This document shows positions 34,806 to 47,025 of a stretch of DNA of 64,000 nt, piece after piece. The notes beneath the pieces were generated by a model that was given only the letters and a program-made list of their open reading frames with translations, was not told the DNA's origin and did not search any database. Numbering within the stretch: the first letter of the stretch is position 1; each line of letters begins with the position of its first letter. The stretch spans positions 2,549,501 through 2,613,500 of the forward strand of contig NC_077240.1 in the NCBI RefSeq assembly GCF_947179165.1. The letters are read 5' to 3'. The translations under genes were made by a program, and so were the position numbers. The stretch comes from Solanum dulcamara (taxonomy: Eukaryota > Streptophyta > Magnoliopsida > Solanales > Solanaceae).

Positions 34806-35184
34806 TTAGAAACATTAAAGAACCTGTTACTAAATGCAAGAAGAAAGCATTGTACTAATAGACATCACAATGTCAAGACACCACAATGAATATATAGCTT
34901 GTTTCATATTTTGATTCCAATTCAAAGTAAAATTACAGGATGTAATAGATCTATTGCTAATGATAATTGTGAACGATCAACACACAGTTAGTAGCATTCA
35001 ATTGACGAAATTGTAATTATGCATTGCAATGTGTCATAAATTTAAGTTACAAGGATTTTTGGATTCAGATCCAGAAGCAATGAGCTATAAAACATAATTT
35101 ACCAGATAACCTTCTATTAACAGGCAGAACAAAGCTATAACAAAGAAAGAATAATCATAGAAGAACTCAGATAAGAATTTTGAC
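34806..35184. other. Spacer between BURP copies
   Basis: No gene or recognised repeat. Confidence 0.35.
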
Positions 35185-35710
35185 AAGCTTCAATACTTCC
35201 CTTCAATGGTTCTCGTTCTTTCAATACTCTCTACAAGCTAAAGCTAAAGCCATGAAGATAAATTGAGAGAATGTGAAGCTTCACCTATAAAGGGAGAGAC
35301 AAAGCACTGTGCCACATCCTCACAGGCAATGCTTGATTTTGTGAAAGAAATCATGGGAGGAAAAAACCCAAATCAAAGCTCATGTTTCAAACTCAACTCC
35401 CCTGCAAAAAAAGTATAGTATCTTGGATGCTCCGCAAGAAGTTGTCATACCATGCCTTATGTTTATGCGATTTTCTACTGTCATTACACAATTAGCAAGA
35501 GCAAGGTATTCAAGGTTTTGTTAGTGGTGAAAATGGTGATAGAGTGGAAGCAATTGCAGTTTGTCATTTGGATACCTCTGAATGGAGTCCATTTCATGTA
35601 ACTTTCTGAGTGCCCGGTATATTACCAGGAACATCCACTATCTGTTACATTATTCCATCGGATAATCTAGTGAGGGTTCCAAAAATTACCACAGCAAGTG
35701 CTTTGAAGAA
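35185..35710 (+). pseudogene. BURP copy 3, 5'-truncated and frameshifted
   Basis: Matches BURP copies 1 and 2 from the middle of the domain onward (aaagccatgaagataaattg, ctataaagggagagacaaag, caggcaatgcttgattttgt). Exon 1, the spacer and the first third of the domain are missing. Several indels break the frame, a deletion removes the bases before the first CH motif, and the last CH motif reads CY. It ends near 35705. Its 3' flank (35745-35895) matches the flanks of the other copies. Confidence 0.9.
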
Positions 35711-35904
35711 CAGTCTCCCCATGTTGGCAGTAGCTTTTACTTCACTAGTGCCTTATCTGTTAATAAATTTATGTATCTTTTCCTGTTTTTCCAGTGTAAC
35801 TATTGTCTAGATTTCTTTACAGTAGCTGGTCTTAATAAAACAATAACTTGATTTGTTGTCATAAAGTTTAAAGAGTTTTCACAGAACACAGATCGCAAAC
35901 TACA

Positions 35905-37490
35905 TAAACATACCTCTTTCAACTGCTGCAAAACCTCAGCACGAGTTGAACCAGCAGCGAGCAAACCAAGGACATCTAGCACTGCCTTCACTTCTTTTGA
36001 GATCTCAGTTAGGGACAAAACAACAGATAACTGTTGTGGGTTTTTCAAATCAGTATTTATAAGTTTAAGGGCATCCTGAAGAGCATCTTTTAACATTGTA
36101 GGTGACGCAAATCATCAACAACACTTGTTTCCAAATCATTATGCAGCCTGTTGATGCATTCTGGGGCCTGATTTCTAACAACAGGTGCAGCCACCCCGTT
36201 TAGTACAATTCATGATGACAAGGCTTGTTCACAATCCTGTAAGGTCTGATAAATGTAGAACACAGATTCTGAAGCATTTTCTATCTGTGATACTGAGTAG
36301 TAAACTGGAGAGCGATAGTGTGTCCCCAACAAGAAGTACCTTAATGCAAGGGGATTGTACAATTCAGTAACCTCACGTATAGTGAAAAAGTTCCCTAAAG
36401 ATTTCGACATCTTCTCACCATTTTTGGTCACAAAACCATTATGCATCCAGTAGCTAACATTACTCTCTGGACAAGCAGAGAGATTCTCAGCGATCTCATT
36501 CTCATGGTGTGGAAAAATCAGGTCAATTCCACCAGATCACTACCATGTACATCAAAGGAACGTGTTAGATAGTGTGCGGTCATTGCACTGCATTCAATAT
36601 GCCAACCCGGTCTTCCAGGACCCCAAGGGCTTTCCCAACTTGGTTCACCAGGCTTTGCAGCCTTCCACAAGGCAAAATCAGCAGGATTTCACTTTATCGA
36701 ATAAAATACAACTAGTTTTCCAGCAATGTTATCTTCTAATTTTCGTCCGACAGATAATCCACGACCATACTCCGGAAAACTATCGACAGAGAAATAAACA
36801 CCTCCATCAATATGTATGCACATCCATTAGTCATAATCTTAGCAATCATATGAATATTTTATTTTTGATAAGGTACAATCATATCAATACTCTGCTCCAT
36901 ATGTTGGGTAACACGCGGCGGAAGGCATTGGAGATCCAAGTTTGCTTTGATTCTCAATATCTTAAGATCATCCATGTCTCTTAGAAATTCCCGGCTAAAT
37001 CCACCATTCAGAGCAACAGGATCATCATCTTCTCCAATATCTTTAGCCTGACGGATTACATTATCATCAATATCAGTAAAATTGCAGATGTAAGCATCAT
37101 ATTGTAAGTGTTTCAGGTACCTGTAGAGAATGTCAAAGGCGCCCATGTAGGGCGCAGCTGAATGGCCTAGGCTTTCAGCCAAAGCCGTTATTTATTATGT
37201 ATATAAATATGAACCTTTACGGTGTAACGCCGCACACATATATCTTTCACCTTCCCTGGTTCCTTCCATTGAAAAGCTCCGTCTGCTTCGTCATTATATT
37301 GTACAACCGGAATTCCTCCTCCGCCGCCATTCCGATCGACGGAAAAATTGTTGCTTGATCGATTTGGCGCTGTGTTAAAAAACCCTAATGCTATAGTAAT
37401 TGCGTTTTGAATCCTAAACGAGTTGGGATTGTATCTTTTCTTCTTTTTTTTCGCTAATAATATCCACATGTCATTGCGAAACACCCGCCG
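35905..37490 (-). pseudogene. Cysteinyl-tRNA synthetase pseudogene (intron-less)
   Basis: A decayed copy of the enzyme that charges tRNA-Cys. On the minus strand it reads in several frames: a KEPGKVK segment before the VCG region; then FDILYRYLKHLQYDAY and NFTDIDDNVIRQAKDIGED (37140-37000); DLQCLPPRV; a drifted GGVYFSVDSFPEYGRG-type segment with stops; [20 protein letters not shown] and [14 protein letters not shown] (36690-36560); and MHNGFVTKNGEKMSKSLGNF (from 36446) with the KMSKS signature intact. It ends EVLQQLKE at about 35910. A short insertion breaks the [13 protein letters not shown] region. Exons are joined without introns, which points to a processed copy. Its C-terminus is missing where it meets the BURP copy 3 flank. 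Confidence 0.88.
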
Positions 37491-38066
37491 CGCCTTTTTT
37501 TTATTTGGTTAGGTACGTATTTAATTAGGAAAATAGATTAACTAATAGTTAGGGTTTGGGATGTTGATGATTCGATTTGGATCGATTATAGATTAAAAAG
37601 AAAGTCAAATTACCTAGTTGGTTTTTAAATTTATAAAATCCAATCAAAAAAAATCGTTGATTTGATTATTGTCGGATGGGTTCGATTTTTTCGATTTGAA
37701 ATAATAAGTTTGTTGAAAAAATATGCATCTCAATAGAAATAGACACCTAATACATGAACAATCCACATAAAAGCTACTTTGGATTCATATAATCAATACA
37801 AGTGTTGTTATTACACAAACAAAGTGATTTAGTTAATCAATATTAAAGTTATTATATATACCAAAAATCAAAAGATCAAATCTTTATAGTCAAAAAATAA
37901 CCCCAAACTCAGCAATTGAGGAACTATCCGAGAGAGGAGTTACATAAAAATTATATACAAAAATTTAAGTGTTGGGCTTGAGAAAATTGTAAAGTTAAAG
38001 CCTTGAGTTAATGAAAATTTAACAAAATAATTATATTTTATTTATGAATAATATAAAAATAACTAT

Positions 38067-38105
<39 letters not shown>

Positions 38106-40935
38106 TTTCTAGGTTCAGTTTGGTTATTTTTTGATTTTTGTTAGTAAACCCCAAATCAAATCAAATAATATCGGTTTTCAAAATTTAAACCAAATCAAAC
38201 CAAATATCCACTTTTTAATCAGTTTAGTTCAAATTGCGGTTCAGTTTAATTTTAAACCATAACTATGAACCACCCTACTAATAGTACGTATTCAATCTAC
38301 AAGATTAATCTTATTAATGATATTTTTAATTTTGAATTTTAGTTATTTAATACTAAGCGTAAAAAGAAAAAATATAATAAAATTCTTTTAATTTCATAAA
38401 TTGAATAAGTAAATTAAAATAACTATGTTTAGTATGAAGACCAATATAATATGAAACGAAGGGAGCAGGTTACTCATTTGGAAAATTTCAAGATTCAAAT
38501 ATTTAAATTTTGACGTGAATCAAATTGAACATAGAAACTTTAATTTTTTGATATATTAAAAAACTACATTAAAAAATACTAATATAAATTTTAATACATC
38601 AAAGGACATTTAAAGAAATTTTGATAAATTTTTTTTGACTAACCACATAAATTGAGATAGTAATATATTTTCCATATTGTAAATTGGTAACAATTTTAAA
38701 AAATATCACTAAATGCCCTTGACATTTTGTGTTTGAGAAATAATACCGCTTCACTTTTTGAATGGGATAATAAACCCCCTTAATCTTAAATCAACGGCTA
38801 GAAATGAGTTGGATCATTGCACGAATTTTTCAGATGTAAAAAATGGTATTTTATAATTTAAATTCATACATCTTTTTTATTATTATTTTTAAAAACAGTC
38901 ATAAGGCTAAGGATTTTATTTTTTTAGTTTAGAAGTCGAATTTTTAAAATATCTTGATCTATGTAGTTATCTATATAATTATTTAAATGATCAAAAATGT
39001 CCTTCAACTAGGAGAAAGAGGGCAAATTTGCCCTTATTTAAACTTTAATTCCAAATATGTTCTTATCATTATTGAATCGATTCAAATTTACTCCTTAATT
39101 ATGAAAAATAGAATAAATTTACCTTCAATTTGATTTTGATCCTAAATATATTCTTATTATTAGTAGATTAACTCATATTTACCCATCAAAATGAACATGG
39201 GTAATTTTTAGAGATAAAAATTTTGATCGATAGAAATAATAATTAGCCTGCTATAACATGTTAACAAAAATACTAAACCTACACCACGATATTCCTTTTT
39301 TTCTGCATTTTTGCGAAAAAAGAAGAAGAAGGTAACCCCAATTCGTTGAGTTATGTTTTACATTCAAATGAATAATCAGTTACATTTTAGAAAAGTACTA
39401 ATCTTGAATGATTTAATTTTATCTGTTTAATTTCTAAACACATATTAAAAGTAAGTTTTTTTAATGAACGAGAATTGAAAATGCAACTAGTACAATAGGA
39501 AGTGTGATTCTAAAACTAAAGTCAATCTGGTGTTCCTAAAGTTTGTTTATTAATTTATGAATTTATTCTATTATTTTGCAATTTGGTTTGGTGTCATTAA
39601 GTTGGATTGATTCTTTTTTTATATTTTAAATTTAAAGATAGCCGGCTTAAAGCCATTAGGAAGTCAACAATATATTTTAATCAAATTGATATCTGGAACT
39701 ATGTGTACCCATCGTTCCAGATTCAACTTATTTTTTAAAATTGTTTTTTGGGATTGTTTCGACATAGATTGTTATAATTTTTTTGGATTTTGAAAATCTT
39801 CGAAGAGTTGTTTTCATAATTTTTGTTCTAAATTAATCACTCACAAAATTTTAAAAAAATAATTTCAATTTGTATTTATATTTAAACATAACATAATTTT
39901 TATTTTTATTTTTACAAAAGCCATAATTGGTGGAGTTGGGATTCAACGAGGAGTCCCGACATACGCAGAGGAGGACATAAATCTTAGCTTCCGAAGCAAG
40001 ATGAAGAATGACGTTGATCATTCTTATATACAAAAGTTGTATGAGAGTCCATACACAGTGCAAGACATTCGCATACAAAGGAGAAGATCGGATTAAACTG
40101 AAGTTCAAAGACAACTTGAATTCTCATATGTAATTTTTAACTTGAAAATAAATCTACTACTTTTCTTCAAATTTCACATTAGTTATGTCCAGATTTTACA
40201 TTATTTAATAATCTCTGTAATGACAGTGAAAAAAATTACAATAATTTCTAGATATTGTCATTTGATAGATGGTTAAAGTTATGCATGTATTAATAATATT
40301 AATATTCGTTACGAGTGAATCTATATATTATTTTATGCAGAGATTAGTTATGCATGAATTAGTTATTTAAGTATTACTAGTTATTCCACCTTCTATTTAA
40401 CTAAATTCCCTCATAAGTCATAACTTATACGTATATTAATTATGCTAGTTTCTAAATTGCAAATCAATCACCGAATTAATTTATACATAAATACTTAATT
40501 CCTAACCATCTACCAAACATTATCCATAGCTTATATAACATTTAATACACACATAACTCATCTCCAAATTAGCTACTATTAAAAAAATTAAATTTAGCGA
40601 TGAACTGATTTTATAGCTAAACAGCAAAATCCATTGTTAATCCTACTTGGCGATAATTTTTTGTTAACTACGAAGCGACGGACCAACGACGGCGTTTTTA
40701 CCTAAATGCAACGAGTCGCTCTAATGTGTTGTTATTTATAAATGAAGAAAAGCGAGTTGTAGTGTTTTTTAATAGTACAAACTGATAATTTTTTATTTAC
40801 TTAGGTATAATTACAAATAGCAACTAAACAACAGCTAATTAATCAACAAGAAGCTTAATACTGTAATTAACTAAGTAATTAAGAAACATAACATTCAAAA
40901 AAAAAAAAGACGTATATAATTAAGCTTAATTAATT
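37491..40935. other. Intergenic AT-rich DNA
   Basis: No gene found over 3.4 kb. It contains a (TA)n run at 38070-38103 inside a stretch with repeated aaccaaatcaaa motifs at about 37660-38280 (a repeat-like pattern common in plants). The rest is unassigned; the short open frame at 39851-40114 lacks coding features. Confidence 0.4.
38070..38103. repeat. (TA)n microsatellite
   Basis: A perfect dinucleotide run. Confidence 0.9.
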
Positions 40936-41583
40936 TCATGGATCTACAGTTTTTCTCCTTTGATCTTCTTCTTCTTCTTTTGTTTCTGAAAAATGATCAT
41001 CCTTAGGAGTAGGCCTGGATCTTTTTGGATATATATCAACATCATTATGATAAATAATAATATTAGCCTTCAAATCAAAATCTCTAAGATATTTGTTCCT
41101 TTCTACTGGAAAATCTTGATATTGATCATTAAGAAGGTCCTTGAGTGCTTTAGGCATAGGATCTCCATTCATTTTGCTCTTCCAATATTCTTCTGGACCA
41201 TCACTAATTACATACCCCAACTGAAAAAAAATTAAATTAAATAAAGGAGGACACAAAATTAAGTAAAATTAAATTCGTAAATTATCACTCCATCAGTCTC
41301 AATTTATGTGGTACAGTTCAAATTTTGAGAGTCAAACAATTTAATTTTAATCATGAATTCAGACATAAAATCTTAATTTTTTTTGACATATATAGAATTT
41401 ATATATTTAAAAACTACGTAAAATGTATTTATTTAAATCTCGAAATCGTGCGAAGGGAATGTAAAATGCACTTATTTAAATCTAGAAATCGTGCGAAGGG
41501 AATATTAGAGAAGAGGAAGTAGAAGGAATAATTACCAAAGTAAGAGATAGGAGGAGGAAGAAGAAAATAGAGAGAGATCTCAT
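40936..41583 (-). CDS. Small secreted organ-specific protein (S2/P4 type)
   Basis: Two exons on the minus strand, 41583-41536 and 41220-40936, with a GT-AG intron of 315 bases and a protein of 110 aa. Exon 1 is almost exactly a signal peptide (MRSLSIFFFLLLSLTL). The mature part has the family core: EEYWKSKMNGDPMPKALKDL, then an acidic-basic segment and FDLKANIIIYHND, ending in a charged EETKEEEEDQRRK-like tail. It matches the DUF2775 'organ-specific protein S2/P4' family known from legumes and Solanaceae; the biochemical function is unknown. There is one domain unit rather than several tandem units. A TATA box (41650-41641) lies about 60 bases upstream of the ATG. The intron holds a MITE-like segment and a small tandem repeat. 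Confidence 0.82.
41270..41520. repeat. MITE-like segment and 43-bp tandem repeat in the intron of the organ-specific gene
   Basis: The segment begins ccatcagtctcaatttatgt, a Stowaway-like end. At about 41418-41503 the unit atttatttaaatctcgaaatcgtgcgaagggaatgtaaaatg (given here only to show the pattern; key parts aaatcgtgcgaagggaat) occurs twice. Confidence 0.55.
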
Positions 41584-41640
41584 ATTGTTGAAGCACTCTT
41601 TGAGTTTGTAAAATTTGTAAACTTTCTAATGTCTGACTTC

Positions 41641-41650
41641 CTATTTATAG
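41641..41650 (-). promoter_or_regulatory. TATA box of the organ-specific protein gene
   Basis: CTATAAATAG on the minus strand, about 58 bases upstream of the ATG at 41583, a normal distance for a plant gene with a short leader. Confidence 0.65.
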
Positions 41651-41711
41651 ACTCTGCACAATGACCAAATAAAATATGTTTTTAACACATTTGAAAGCAG
41701 GAAAAGAAAAA

Positions 41712-42118
41712 TGGAAAATTAAAAGAATATGATGGATAGTTCTTCTGATCTCTTAAGTTATCAGTTTCTCTTTAAAATTAAGAAATAAATAAAAAGGGAT
41801 GAGAATACATCAATTCTTGTTTACATTTTATAAATGTATCAATAAATATATTAAATGTCTATAAACATTAAAGAAATTTTTAAAAAATTATCGCAAATCT
41901 ATAAAAACTTGTGTTATCGAACATGATTTTCGAAGGAAGGAAAATAACAAAGGAAATTAAAAGAATATGATGGATAGTTCTTCCGATCTCCTAAGCTGTC
42001 GATTACTCTTTAAAATTTAAAATAAGAAATAAATTAAAGTGATGAGAATACATTATTTTTTTAATTACATTTTATATATGTACTAAATAAATATACTAAA
42101 TATCTATAGATATTTGAT
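41712..42118. repeat. Direct duplication of about 165 bp upstream of the organ-specific gene
   Basis: The segment 41712-41872 (gaatatgatggatagttctt, gatctcttaag, ctctttaaaatt, gatgagaatacat, tacattttata) recurs at about 41951-42118 with substitutions. Confidence 0.75.
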
Positions 42119-42559
42119 TGTAATTAAATTTAATTATAATTATATTTTAACTTGAGATAGTAACTAAAATATTGATATTTCTACCATCAAAATATAAACA
42201 TAAACGAAAATAATCAAAGAAAAGTAGTGTTTCAAGGCCATAGAAAACTGTGTTTTCTTAAAGAATTTAACCCCTTCACAGTTGTTTAAGGTTTTGATTA
42301 GTTTCTTCTAAGATAGAATGGAACAATGTTTGGCAATACTGACAATTGAAATTGCAAAACTGTCGAAGTGTAATCACCACAAAAAATGAAATTAAAATTA
42401 TAAATAAAACCTGTGAATTTAAAAATTGTCAAAATCTAATAACCACCAAAATATACAAATAAAAATAAAAATTGCCAAAGTTTATTTGTTGTTGTAATGT
42501 TTTGCTACTATCTATTATTTTTATTACTATTTAATTACGTTTCTTTATAGGATGTTTTT
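42119..42559. other. Intergenic AT-rich DNA
   Basis: Contains loosely repeated aagtgtaatcaccac/aatctaataaccacc motifs. No gene. Confidence 0.35.
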
Positions 42560-42685
42560 GTCTTTGAGTCGAAGCTCTATCAGTACTAATTTCTCTATCT
42601 TTGATATAAAGGTAAAATCTCTGTACAATCTACCCTATCCAAATCTCGAGACTATACCGAATATGCAGTTGTTATTGTTGTAAAT
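42560..42685 (+). mobile_element. Degenerate LINE/SINE tail
   Basis: Ordered blocks resemble the Solanaceae tail: tgagtcgaagctctatcagt, ttctctatcttt, aaggtaaaatctctgtacaa, tctaccctatccaaatctcg and a final gttgttattgttgt. It is much more decayed than the copy at 24.4 kb. Confidence 0.6.
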
Positions 42686-44935
42686 TTGCCAAAGTGTATT
42701 CACCACAAAAGACGAAATAATCTTTTTAAAAAGAGAAAAGCCAAAATCAATCACCATTTGTGTCATTATAAACAAAGAAGACAATAAATTACTACAAACA
42801 AAGTAGTTAACTATATACAACATTATTTTAGCTATAGAAAATGAGTGTTTTTTTTTTTAAAAAAAAAAAAGCTACAGAAATGAGTGAATATGCAGTAGTA
42901 TTAATAACATTTACAAGTCCCTGCTTCCCAAATCGTAAGTAAATGTTAATTTTTCGCGCAAACGTGCAAATTCTAATACTATTTACAAGAATATGATGAA
43001 TAGTATGCATTATAATTGAATTTAATTATTATTATTATTATCATCATCATTATCATCATCTTAAAATTGTTATAAAAAATTATAAACTTCAAATAATTGA
43101 TCGACCTACAAAATCGACCTTTTATAAAATCTTAGGAGGACGACAAAATAATATTGAGTTTTACATTGGAGACATAACTTCTCTATTCTTGGATGATTAA
43201 TTGACACATCTTAGTGACTGAAATTATTATATGTATTCCTAGGCTTTAATATTCCAGAAGAAGATAATGTTGAAGTTTGATCTCGTAAACAAGAAGTTGT
43301 CTGACAAAGGGAATGACATCGTGAGTAAAGTTACGGGGTCATTTCGTTGAGTTTCCACGACATGATTTTCATAAGCGCCCTAATATATTGTATTCGTCCA
43401 CTTGTATAGCGTTGAAATTAAAGATGAATTCAGAATATAAATTCTATCAGTTCATTCTTGAAAGTTTCTGTATTGAATCACTTATTTTTTAACACATATT
43501 CAAACATGCTATTTATTATAGTTTTTGTGAATTTTCATATATAAATTTATCCTCCACGTTAAAAATTCTAGGTTTCATATGAATTCAATTCTTGCATGCG
43601 TAATCTGTCACTGTTTGGTGTATGCCCAGTTTAATGGGAGAATTGTCCTCTACATACAATTTTTGGTCTAGCAGTTTCAATCTTATTAACTATGATAACG
43701 ATTGCACTTATAAACTCATATTTTATTTTAGTATGATGATAGGCTATGCTATATTCCGATTCTTAACTTTGAAATTACTAAAATCAAAGACACCTATCGA
43801 AGATAAATTCAAGTTAAGATTCAAGAGTTTCGCCTTTTAAATGCCAATTACGTTGGGCAACAGGATTAATTAGGACTCCGCTTCTAGTCTTGACTAGTCT
43901 CACCGCATAAACTACAAGTATTTTTTGTCATGATCATAACAAACAAAACATGATTGTATTGTACCAACTAAAAAATGTTAGTCAACGTTTGGGACCCAAA
44001 AAGAAAGGTCTAGGCCAATCAACATGATAAAAAGTAGCCATATATACTGTCATGCAATTAAATTATTTAGGCCAGGAGTTAAAATGACAGCACATAGATG
44101 CACAAAAATATAGAAGACCAAGATCTACAAACAAAAACCAATTTGCACTGTAAACCACTAACTTTTTCTCACTTTTTTTAATGTCAAATTTTGTTATATT
44201 ATTCTGACCATTTCAATTTTTTTTAGTTTAAATAACCTTTTTTTAAAAAAATTTTAGTATCAATTTTTACAATTTAAAATTAAAAAATATTTAAATATAT
44301 TTAATATATTTTTAGCTTAAAATTATAAGCGTTAAAAGTATAAATTTTTGTTTTTTTTTAATTTCAAATTAAATTAAAATTAGACAAATATATCGGAATG
44401 ACGCGAATAACATCTCCTAAACATTATACAAAAAGGAAGGACAGGAATCAAAATCAATAGATTCGAGTTGACTTTTAGGAAGCATATGATTTGGTAAGGT
44501 TAGGCACCATTCCATACTTGTTGTGCCCAATACCTTTAATTTGGACTTGTTTTGAGTAACACTAGCTCAAAAAAAACACTTTTTTTTCCAAGGGGATTGA
44601 ACCTAATCATGTTTACATTTTTTAAAGCAGAAATTAAAATCATAATCTTTTCTATCATTTGTCATTATTCATTACTAACAAATAAGAAATGTGACAGGCT
44701 CAAACAGCAACAATGTTCTACTAATATTTAATTATCATTCACCTAAAATGACTTCTCACATATGATAGTTTTAAAGGACTTGGACCCTCTAGCTAGCCCA
44801 CCATTTTAATAGTGTCAATCACTCCAATAAAGGATGAAATAAAAGACAGGTCGATGAATATTGCTTTTTAATTCTCCGTTTCTATTCGAAGTTATTTTTA
44901 TTTTTTGACAAATATATCCACTTTGGATTACTTTA
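42686..44935. other. Gene-free intergenic DNA
   Basis: Low-complexity ATT/ATC runs at about 43028-43060 and several A/T homopolymers. No gene or named element. Confidence 0.4.
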
Positions 44936-45545
44936 GACAAACAAGATTGAAGTTGCAAAAAATTATATTCCTAACTTTAGACTTAGGAAAAACTACATAA
45001 TTAGACATATATACTTCCCTATCATATATACTATATACTTTTAAAATATTACGTATCTTACCATTATTTAAGAGTTTTCTATCATATATTGAGGAAGATA
45101 TACTTAGGTACATGTAGTTTTGCTATCAGATACACTAAAATAGGAAGAGAGACGAGCAAGATAGGAAGGGAGGCGAGCGAGATTTTTATATATATCGAAT
45201 AAATGCGAATCATACTAGATACTGTATTTGTATGTATCTGGTGTGATTTGCATGTATTCGGGATACCAGATTTATAGGAGAGTGACGAGCGAGATGGGAG
45301 AGGCGAGAGAGGTAAGCGAGATTTGTTATGTATCCCAGATACATACTAATCTTCTTGAATACAATGCATCTAGAATAAATTACAACTAATTTTGATCACA
45401 TGTATCTCCGAGATATATGTAACTGGACGTATCTATGTGTATCTGGATGCATCCAAATCTAATAAGATACACAAAATTACAAACTAGAATGTATTTAAGT
45501 TAACAACTCCTAAACTAGTGAATTTATATAAATTTCCCTATAAAT
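44936..45545. mobile_element. Repeat with gagaggcgagcgagat motifs
   Basis: Contains several degenerate gaggcgagcgagat and gtatctgg/gataca motifs and is bounded by AT-rich ends. The complementary tctctcctccctctcccaat motifs occur in the interior of the element at 54.0-54.5 kb. It is probably a non-autonomous element with a simple-sequence core; class not determined. Confidence 0.4.
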
Positions 45546-46761
45546 TATAATAGCTTGTCCTTATCTTAATTTCTTAGTGGAGAAGGTAAGGTTGTTGTCA
45601 TAGAATGAAGTCAACTATATACAGATTTACATCAGCGCATAATAGATAAAGAATAGCAAAACATATCCTCAATTAGATTCTTGCATATAGTTTGACTTAA
45701 AGATTGTACAAGTTTTCAACTGTGGATATGGCATAACAAAAGTCATCGTAGCACATAAAAAGTGAGATAAAGAGAAACACCATACCACCAAAAAATGTGG
45801 TACAGTTGTATAGTGGAATATGGGACACAAGGGTTACTTTAATTTTCTTGTGCACGTCCAAAAAGTCTTATAGTATATCCACTAATAATGACCTATATAT
45901 TGGAGTATACTATAGATTATTTGAAATTGCTCTGTATCGTATGCCTGTTTTGTTACTAGAGTTCAAATCAAAAGTCCAAATGAATGTACTTTCAACATTT
46001 CATGGTTAGTAATAGTACTTGCATCATTTAGACTAATAAATAGTGTTGTTGTTGCTGTTGCTGTTGCTGACGCAGAACGCAATTCATTTCCATTTCAATA
46101 ACTGTCACGGAATTTTCAAAGCTCACCTCAAAATATAACATCACGGATTAATAGCTACTTCTTCCCTCTCAATTTAAGTCACATTTTGTTTGTATTATTC
46201 CTAAAAAAAGTATCACTTTACTGTAATTAAAATGAATTTTATTTTAATATTCTCCTTTTACCCTTAAATAATATAATTTATAGCAATTTTTAAAAGTCTT
46301 ATTTTATTTTTTAAATTTTATGTCAATTCAAATAGTGTCACATCAATTACGATAGAAATGATAGAAAAGTAACATTGAGAAACAAATTAAGGATCAAGAG
46401 GTAATTGGTTTAAAATAAACATGTAGTACTAGAATTCTATGACGTGGTGGTGAATGGTGATGGCTTGGAGAAAGGTCAAGAAAACTTGAAGATATAATAA
46501 GATAAGATAATTTTATCCTAATTTAATCTTCTCTCCTATTACTAAAAAAGGTGTTTGAAATTCTGTTTTTTGGCTCATTATTATAGATAAAAAATAGTGA
46601 ACGAGAAAAATTTCATAAATAGCTAACTGATCAAATATAATAGACCTTTTTTAGTTATAGTTTGGCTAACTGTGTTTCATAATTCTAATTTTCAATTGCT
46701 ATGTCAATTTTTATTTGTGTATTTCGTTGCATTTAAAATAATTTATATAAATTGGACTTTT
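45546..46761. other. Gene-free intergenic DNA
   Basis: Includes a short (GTT/GCT)n run at about 46043-46070 and a segment at about 46155-46370 (cttccctctcaatttaagtc onward) that looks MITE-like. No gene. Confidence 0.35.
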
Positions 46762-47025
46762 AAGTTGAAGGAAGGTGTTCTTATTTGTAGAGTTTTAAAC
46801 TCAATTTTTGTCCAGAGTTTGTTGAATTACATTTTGTGATAAGGTTGTTGTATCCTGGAGGGGACAAGTCAAGAGGACTACTGCTGGATCGGTGAAAAAA
46901 TTTGCTGCAGTGGGCTTGAATCTCTTTAAAAAGAGCGAGATATCCGCGCCTCAGCTAAGAAGGGAATTTATTTTCTTCATTTTAATTTTTTAATTATAAT
47001 TTATAATTTTATAATATCAACAACA
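46762..47025 (+). repeat. LTR fragment of the same Copia family as 26.8 kb
   Basis: Matches about 260 bases of the 26798-27486 LTR in the opposite orientation: atcctggaggggacaagtca, gaggactactgctgga, ctgcagtgggcttgaatct, gagcgagatatccgcgcctc, then an AT-rich end with ...tatcaacaaca. Only the last third of the LTR is present. Confidence 0.85.

Noticed and set aside
43622..43840. 72-residue open frame
   Set aside because: No domain, no intron support and AT-rich composition like the surrounding spacer.
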